The notes beneath the pieces are model-generated. The model did no database searches. It saw nothing but the letters and a program-made list of their open reading frames with translations, and was not told where the DNA came from. Shown piece by piece: positions 5,885 through 10,440 of a stretch of 10,440 nucleotides of DNA. Positions within the stretch are counted from its first letter, which is position 1. Every line of letters starts with the position of its first letter. The stretch covers positions 1 to 10,440 of the forward strand of contig JALUVB010000082.1 of assembly GCA_027021085.1 (NCBI GenBank), in the 5' to 3' direction. Source of the DNA: a bacterium. GTDB taxonomy: Bacteria; CAIJMQ01; JAADFP01. A program made the translations under genes and the position numbers.

Positions 5885-6751
5885 ATGTGTTTGCAGTTAG
5901 AAAAACCTAAGGGCCCCTTCCTTGCCAGGCAAGATATCAAGCTGATAGCCCTTGACCTGGACGGCACATTGTTTGACGACCAGGGGAATATACCGGAAGA
6001 AAACGTAAAAGTATTACAGGCCCTGGCAGAAAACAACACAATTATTGCCCTATCTTCGGGCAGAATGACTGACTGCGTCGCACCTGCAGGAGAGATTATG
6101 GGTATTGACTGCCCTCTTATTGTTTACAACGGAGCCATGGTAAGAGCAAGAAAGAGAGAAAACAGAGAAATTATTTACCATAATCCACTGCCTCCTGAAT
6201 ACGGGGATATGCTAATAGACTACTCCCTCCAGCATAGGTTCCATCTAAACTACTACTTAAACGACACCCTCTATGCCCAGGAAGATAAATACTTGCGGAA
6301 ATATGCCCTGATTTACTCCCGCCAGACCGGGGCCACTTTCCATTTCTTAAAGGACCTGAGAAAGCTTAAAGGTAATGCACCCACTAAATTAATCCTCATC
6401 ACAGATACTGCCCATGAAGATATATCCCGCACGCGAGACTTCCAGTACGAGCATTTTATGCGGAAACTGGGAGAGAAAATAAACCTGGTTAAAACCAACC
6501 CGGAGTACCTGGAATTTCTGAATAAAGGGGCAGATAAGGGAATCGGGCTCCAGAAAATATCCGAATTCTACGGGATTAGCCGGGAAAATATCATTGCTTT
6601 CGGTGATGGGGAAAACGATATTGAAATGCTGGAATTTGCCGGCATTGGTGTGGCTTTATCAAATGCAAAGGAAAAAGTTAAAAAAATAGCCGATGTAGTC
6701 CTGGACTGGGATAACAACCAGGCAGGCGTGGCAAGGTTTCTTTCCAGATGA
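5885..6751 (+). CDS. Cof-type HAD-IIB family phosphatase
   Basis: Cytoplasmic phosphatase of 288 residues, likely acting on sugar phosphates or similar small metabolites. The HAD motifs are complete: D24 and D26 in IALDLDGTL (nucleophile and acid/base), SSGR at 57-60 (motif II), K218 in NKGADKG (motif III) and GDGENDIEML at 240-249 (D241, D245, Mg binding). A C2B cap lies between about 85 and 205. The start is uncertain: ATG 5885 adds 18 residues before the usual first strand and has no clear ribosome site, and the same frame stays open to ATG 5837. The deletion that cut the upstream HEPN fragment may also have replaced the original start. Its stop overlaps the next ATG (6748-6751), so it is coupled to the ribonuclease gene. 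Substrate unknown. Confidence 0.9.
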   Translation: MCLQLEKPKGPFLARQDIKLIALDLDGTLFDDQGNIPEENVKVLQALAENNTIIALSSGRMTDCVAPAGEIMGIDCPLIVYNGAMVRARKRENREIIYHNPLPPEYGDMLIDYSLQHRFHLNYYLNDTLYAQEDKYLRKYALIYSRQTGATFHFLKDLRKLKGNAPTKLILITDTAHEDISRTRDFQYEHFMRKLGEKINLVKTNPEYLEFLNKGADKGIGLQKISEFYGISRENIIAFGDGENDIEMLEFAGIGVALSNAKEKVKKIADVVLDWDNNQAGVARFLSR

Positions 6752-8145
6752 AAATTAAATTTCTCGGGGCAAGCCAGAACGTTACCGGCTCAAGATTTCT
6801 ATTGGAAAACGAAAATTGCCGGGTTTTAATCGACTGCGGTTTATTCCAGGAGAGAGCTTTCCGCTTTCGCAACTGGGAAGATTTTCCCGTGCCTCCCTCC
6901 AGCATAAACGCAGTAATCCTAACCCATGCCCACCTTGACCACTGCGGATACCTGCCAAAACTGGTGCGCGAAGGCTTCAGGGGCAATATTTTTTGCACTC
7001 CTCCCAGCATGGAGATTGCTAAAATAGTCCTCTTAGATTCTGCCAAATTGCAGGAAGAGGATGCCGCATTCAAAAAGAAAAGGCATGAAAAAGAAGGAAG
7101 AAGGGGGCACTACCCGGAGGTTCCACTCTACACTATCGAAGATGCCCGCAATGTCTTTCCCCATTTTGCCACTTTCCCATACGGCAGAGAATTCGAGATT
7201 ACTCCGGAGATAAAAGCCACCTTTCACGATGCAGGCCACATTTTAGGCTCTGCGATGATTGAAATAAAAGTGAAAGGCAAGGAAAAGGAAAAAACCATAA
7301 TCTTTTCAGGAGATATAGGGAGATGGGATAAACCGGTTCTATGCAACCCCACAACTTTCCGGGAAGCAGACTACGTGGTCATGGAATCCACCTACGGGAA
7401 CAGGTTGCACGAAGAACAGGAAGTCTCCAGAGAAAAACTCCAGGAGGTAATAGTAGAGACCAAAAAAAGGGGAGGAAACGTAGTGGTCCCCACCTTTGCC
7501 ATCGAAAGAACGCAGGAATTACTCTACTACTTGAGCGAACTTTTACGAGAGGATAAAATCCCCCACCTGCTGGTTTTCCTGGACAGCCCCATGGCCATAG
7601 ATGTAACTGCAGTCTTTAGAAAACATGCAGGATACCTTAACCCAGAAACCAAGGTTTTCCTGGACAGTAAGGAATCTCCCTTCAACTTTTCACTCCTTAA
7701 ATTAACCCGCTCAACAGAAGAATCGAAAGCAATAAACCATATAAAAGGCACTTCCATTATCATGGCTGGCTCGGGCATGTGTACAGGAGGAAGAGTAAAA
7801 CACCACCTTCGCAACAACATTACCAGGCCGGAAAGCACGGTATTGTTTGTGGGATACCAGGCAAAGGGAACACTGGGAAGAGAAATCCTGGAAAAGAAGG
7901 AAAAAGTGAGAATTCACGGAGAGATTTACCCCGTGCTGGCCAGGATAGAAAAGATAAATGGGTTTTCTGCCCATGCAGATAAAGATGAGCTCTTAAAATG
8001 GGCAGCAAGCTTTAAAAATACCCCGGGGAAAATATTCGTGGTGCACGGGGAAGAAGAGGCCTCGCAGGATTTTGCCCAGCTTCTGAAAGAAAAGCTCAAA
8101 AGTGCCACGGTTGTCCCCGAATACTTAGAGGAAGTTCCTCTCTGA
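6748..8145 (+). CDS. Beta-CASP metallo-beta-lactamase ribonuclease (CPSF73/YSH1-like)
   Basis: Cytoplasmic zinc-dependent nuclease of 465 residues, at the usual length. The metallo-beta-lactamase part has THAHLDH (H60, H62, D64, H65), AGHILGSA with H164 and FSGDIGR with D189. The inserted beta-CASP domain runs from about 210 to 390, with ESTYGNR, VVPTFAIERTQELL, FLDSPMA and MAGSGMCTGGR. The C-terminal part returns to the first fold with the RNA-specificity motif GFSAHAD (H409) and VVHGE (H433). All zinc-site residues are present. Family members process or degrade RNA as endo- and 5'-exonucleases; no KH domain is present. The ATG overlaps the HAD stop. Nothing shows a link between the two substrates, so the pairing may be chance or strain-specific. 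Confidence 0.94.
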   Translation: MKIKFLGASQNVTGSRFLLENENCRVLIDCGLFQERAFRFRNWEDFPVPPSSINAVILTHAHLDHCGYLPKLVREGFRGNIFCTPPSMEIAKIVLLDSAKLQEEDAAFKKKRHEKEGRRGHYPEVPLYTIEDARNVFPHFATFPYGREFEITPEIKATFHDAGHILGSAMIEIKVKGKEKEKTIIFSGDIGRWDKPVLCNPTTFREADYVVMESTYGNRLHEEQEVSREKLQEVIVETKKRGGNVVVPTFAIERTQELLYYLSELLREDKIPHLLVFLDSPMAIDVTAVFRKHAGYLNPETKVFLDSKESPFNFSLLKLTRSTEESKAINHIKGTSIIMAGSGMCTGGRVKHHLRNNITRPESTVLFVGYQAKGTLGREILEKKEKVRIHGEIYPVLARIEKINGFSAHADKDELLKWAASFKNTPGKIFVVHGEEEASQDFAQLLKEKLKSATVVPEYLEEVPL

Positions 8146-8211
8146 CCAGCCCCACCTTCTCAGGCTTTAGACTTTAACGCCATGTGCGACTTTTCTTTTG
8201 AATGACGGATA

Positions 8212-8372
8212 ATTAGTAGCGAGTAGCGGGTAGCGAGGGAAGATGCAGGATGTAGGCGGAGTGAGAGGTGGAACTCACAACTAAGAACTGGTGACTCACA
8301 ACTCTTGGACTTTAGACTGTAGACCATAGACTGGAGACTGGGGAAGCAGTGAACAGTGAAGAGTGAATAGGG
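8212..8372. repeat. Degenerate heptanucleotide repeat block C (inverted relative to A and B)
   Basis: Twenty-three heptads in register, purine-rich on the plus strand: GCGAGTA and GCGGGTA, then TCACAAC/TAAGAAC-type units, then CTTTAGA, CTGTAGA and CCATAGA, then AGCAGTG, AACAGTG and AAGAGTG. Read on the minus strand it has the CACTGTT, GCTTCCCC, AGTCTA and CTACCCGCTAC modules of blocks A and B. The 7-base register continues with weaker likeness to about 8414. The spacer 8146-8563 holds no gene that I can see; a short GGCTTTAGACTTTAACGCC piece at 8163-8181 belongs to the same sequence family. Confidence 0.82.
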
Positions 8373-8415
8373 GTTTGGTACCCTGCTGTCCTGGTAATCC
8401 TGGTTTCCTGTTCTC

Positions 8416-8433
8416 CCCCGATATAAATCGGGG
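8416..8433. repeat. Short palindrome, CCCCGAT-ATAA-ATCGGGG
   Basis: Perfect 7-base arms around a 4-base loop, about 40 bases beyond heptad block C. It shares the CCGAT/ATCGG core with the palindrome at 1040-1053. No T-tract follows on either strand; a REP-type role is more likely than termination. Confidence 0.55.
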
Positions 8434-8563
8434 TAGGGACGGGCAGGGCATTCCGGACAGTTAACCTTAAAAGTTGCACATAGCGTTATACTTAATCTCC
8501 TTTATCTGGTTCCGGAAGGATACACCAAATCTGTTGTAAAGTTAAAGTTGGTGCTATGGTGAG

Positions 8564-8631
8564 AGGATTGAAATCCTGCTGTTTCTGTGAGAAGATAAAT
8601 CCTGTTCGGAAGAGCAGGGATCACATCTTTT
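8564..8631 (+). promoter_or_regulatory. Possible attenuator-like leader before the GH51 gene
   Basis: Four complementary segments precede the arabinofuranosidase gene: AGGATT (8564-8569), AATCCTGCT (8572-8580), AATCCTGTT (8598-8606) and AGCAGGGAT (8613-8621). Segments 1+2 and 3+4 can pair as two neighbouring hairpins. The 3+4 stem is extended by AGAT/ATCT and is followed by TTTT (8628-8631), as in a weak terminator. Alternatively 1+3 or 2+4 can pair; the 2+4 CCTGCT/AGCAGG match is perfect, whereas 3+4 needs a G-T pair. A further CACCAA/TTGGTG repeat lies at 8523-8553. This is a fold by eye only. Confidence 0.4.
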
Positions 8632-8655
8632 ATGGATAAATAAGGAGGAGTAAGA

Positions 8656-10236
8656 ATGGCAAAAATTTACATTGACCTCAACCGGGTAATTGACAAAGTG
8701 CACCCCCATATCTACGGCCAGTTTATTGAGCACATGGGGCGAGCCATCTACGGGGGGGTGTATGAACCGGGGTCAAAGTTAGCAGATGAGCAAGGGTTTC
8801 GCCTGGACGTGTTGGAAAAGATTAAAGAACTGGAGGTTCCCATTCTGCGCTGGCCAGGCGGGAATTTTGTTTCCGGTTACCACTGGACAGATGGCATCGG
8901 CCCAAAGGAGGATCGGCCTAAAAGGAGGGAACTTGCCTGGGATACGGTGGAATCCAACCAGTTTGGCACCCATGAGTTTATGGAACTTATCCGTCGAATT
9001 GGGGCTGATGCCTACGTCTGCGTAAATCTGGGACTGGGTACACCGGAAGAAGCCAGTGCCTGGGTGGAATATTGCAACTCTACCACGGATACCTACTGGG
9101 CTAACCTGCGGCGCAAGAACGGGAGAGATAAACCTTTCCAGGTAAAATACTGGGGGCTGGGAAATGAAATATACGGCAAATGGCAATTAGGGCATAAAAA
9201 TGCAGAAGACTATGCCAAGGTAGCCTTTGAAGCCGCCAAGATGATGAAGTGCGTGGACCCGGAGATAAAGGTGATTGCCTGTGGAGCTAATAACCCTGAC
9301 TGGGACCGTACCATCCTGGAATCTCTCTGGTCCTATGGTATCTATCATCGGGATATACTTGATTACATCTCCCTTCATCGCTACGATGGAGACGATTCCT
9401 ACTATGGCTTGTTAGCCGCCCCGCAGGTTATGGAGAGGGACCTGCGAGCCCTGGAAGGGGTTATCATGTCCCTGCAGAAAAAATTCAATAGTCAGGCCAG
9501 ACCAGCTATTTCAGTTGATGAATGGAATGTATGGTATCGTAAGATAGGGAACCGCCAGCAGGCGAGTAAATACTTCCGTAAAGGAGAAGACATGCTGGAT
9601 GAATTTTACAACCTGCGGGATGCCCTGTATATAGGTTGCATATTGAACCTCTTTCAACGCCATGCCCGCTGGGTAAAAATGGCTAATATGGCCCAGTTAG
9701 TCAATGTGCTTGCCCCAATCTTCGCCACTCTAGAAGGGAGTTATTATCAACCCATTTACTGGCCTATGAAGTTATATCGTAAACTGCATCATAATATTGC
9801 CCTGAATATCCGGTGCGAGGTAGAGAAATACAATGTGGCTGATGCTCCGGAGATTATTGACCCCAGAGAGGAATTCAGCACCGGTAACTCGTCAAGGTAC
9901 AGGGAGGAACGGGAGGTGCCCTACCTGGATGTCTCTGCCACCTTGAGTGAAGATAAAAGTTCAGTGACCATCAGCGTGGTCAATCGCCACCATACTGAGG
10001 CAATTGAGTCTTTCATTGGTTTGGGTGACTACCAGCCTACCGAGGGGAGGATATATACCATCAGTGGAGCTGAACCCATGGGTTATGCCTTATTGCCAGA
10101 TGGCGATAGCATCAGCAATAACAAATATAACCCTGAAGCCTGCAAAGTGACAGAGGGCTTACTCGATAAAATTGGCTCAAAGATAACCTATTCTTTCCCG
10201 GCACATTCCATTACTTTGCTCGTATTGAGAAGGTGA
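8656..10236 (+). CDS. abfA: GH51 alpha-L-arabinofuranosidase
   Basis: Retaining glycosidase that removes terminal alpha-L-arabinofuranose from arabinan, arabinoxylan or their oligosaccharides. The protein has 526 residues, the usual bacterial GH51 length, with no signal peptide, so it acts in the cytoplasm on imported oligomers. The catalytic barrel shows IYGQFIEHMGR (19-29), RWPGGNFVSGYHW (65-77), the acid/base E171 in WGLGNEIYG and the nucleophile E289 in SVDEWNVWY. The C-terminal beta-sandwich (about 400-526) is complete. AAGGAGGAG lies 6-14 bases before the ATG. By hand count 23 of 34 arginine codons are CGN, against about a third in dapB, the DUF4432 gene and the ribonuclease gene; this suggests a different origin. 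No transporter or other arabinose gene is visible; the next gene would be past the edge. Confidence 0.96.
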   Translation: MAKIYIDLNRVIDKVHPHIYGQFIEHMGRAIYGGVYEPGSKLADEQGFRLDVLEKIKELEVPILRWPGGNFVSGYHWTDGIGPKEDRPKRRELAWDTVESNQFGTHEFMELIRRIGADAYVCVNLGLGTPEEASAWVEYCNSTTDTYWANLRRKNGRDKPFQVKYWGLGNEIYGKWQLGHKNAEDYAKVAFEAAKMMKCVDPEIKVIACGANNPDWDRTILESLWSYGIYHRDILDYISLHRYDGDDSYYGLLAAPQVMERDLRALEGVIMSLQKKFNSQARPAISVDEWNVWYRKIGNRQQASKYFRKGEDMLDEFYNLRDALYIGCILNLFQRHARWVKMANMAQLVNVLAPIFATLEGSYYQPIYWPMKLYRKLHHNIALNIRCEVEKYNVADAPEIIDPREEFSTGNSSRYREEREVPYLDVSATLSEDKSSVTISVVNRHHTEAIESFIGLGDYQPTEGRIYTISGAEPMGYALLPDGDSISNNKYNPEACKVTEGLLDKIGSKITYSFPAHSITLLVLRR

Positions 10237-10440
10237 GTGTTGCTCAGGTCAGGAGAACTGTATGAAGGCAGCGAAGAAAATATCTCTCCAACTTCACCAC
10301 AAGGTCTGGTAATTCGGCGCTTGCCTGGCAATAATGGTTAACTGGCTCAACCATCCCACTGATTGATAATATAAAGAAAAAAGTATGAATATTGAGTTAT
10401 CCTGCCCGGGCCCGCGTTCCGGCAGAAGGCTGCTCCCTCC
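10237..10440. other. Unassigned stretch after the GH51 gene
   Basis: About 200 bases without a recognisable gene. A 16-codon frame (ATG 10262, stop 10310-10312) has a good AGGAG site but matches nothing I know. A plus frame from ATG 10385 runs off the edge after 18 residues with a weak ribosome site. A minus frame is open from the edge to about 10296. The last 50 bases are GC-rich (CCCGGGCCCG), unlike the preceding part. I see no terminator. Confidence 0.3.

Noticed and set aside
7341-8108. Overlapping frames in both strands within the ribonuclease gene
   Set aside because: They lie entirely inside a gene with complete beta-CASP motifs and lack domains or ribosome sites.
8461-8560. tRNA or known riboswitch upstream of the GH51 gene
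   Set aside because: No cloverleaf, no TTCGA loop and no consensus core that I recognise; only local inverted repeats.

Overview
The window reads as a piece of a bacterial chromosome, probably from an uncultivated anaerobe. The bacterial assignment rests on dapB (diaminopimelate/lysine pathway), strong Shine-Dalgarno sites and sigma70-like promoters. Coding strands are purine-rich, and by hand count most genes prefer AGA/AGG for arginine. Long spacers carry odd repeats. I cannot name the phylum; the repeat-laden spacers and gene mix would fit several candidate phyla, but that is only an impression.

Layout. (1) 1-1672, minus strand: a cadmium/zinc/lead resistance unit, with the CadC-type ArsR repressor upstream and a CadA-type P1B ATPase cut off by the left window edge. 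CadC keeps all metal-site residues at the same numbers as the staphylococcal plasmid protein. A consensus-like promoter (TTGACA-17-TATCAT) with a 16-bp near-palindromic operator precedes it. (2) 1691-3483, plus strand: an ATGA-coupled operon of dapB, a YgjP/SprT-like zinc metallopeptidase, and the remains of an FGGY sugar kinase that kept only its two ends. (3) 3444-3833, minus strand: a stand-alone NifU/IscU Fe-S scaffold. (4) 3979-5013, plus: a DUF4432 aldose-epimerase-like protein. (5) 5407-8145, plus: a shortened nucleotidyltransferase/HEPN fusion, a Cof-type HAD phosphatase and a beta-CASP metallo-beta-lactamase ribonuclease. (6) 8656-10236, plus: an intracellular GH51 alpha-L-arabinofuranosidase behind a leader that can fold in two exclusive ways. 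Its arginine codon use differs clearly from its neighbours.

The most unusual structure is in the spacers. Three of them (about 1088-1244, 5100-5404 and 8212-8372) are filled with degenerate DNA that keeps a strict 7-base period over 14 to 23 consecutive units without indels. They are built from the same few sub-motifs in different order and orientation, and each lies near a short perfect palindrome. One sits inside the cadC-cadA unit.

Two loci (sugar kinase, nucleotidyltransferase/HEPN) show internal deletions, so this stretch appears to be losing DNA. Metal resistance, lysine synthesis, Fe-S assembly, RNA processing and sugar use look like independent neighbours. The DUF4432 protein, kinase remnant and GH51 enzyme hint at a carbohydrate-using lifestyle.
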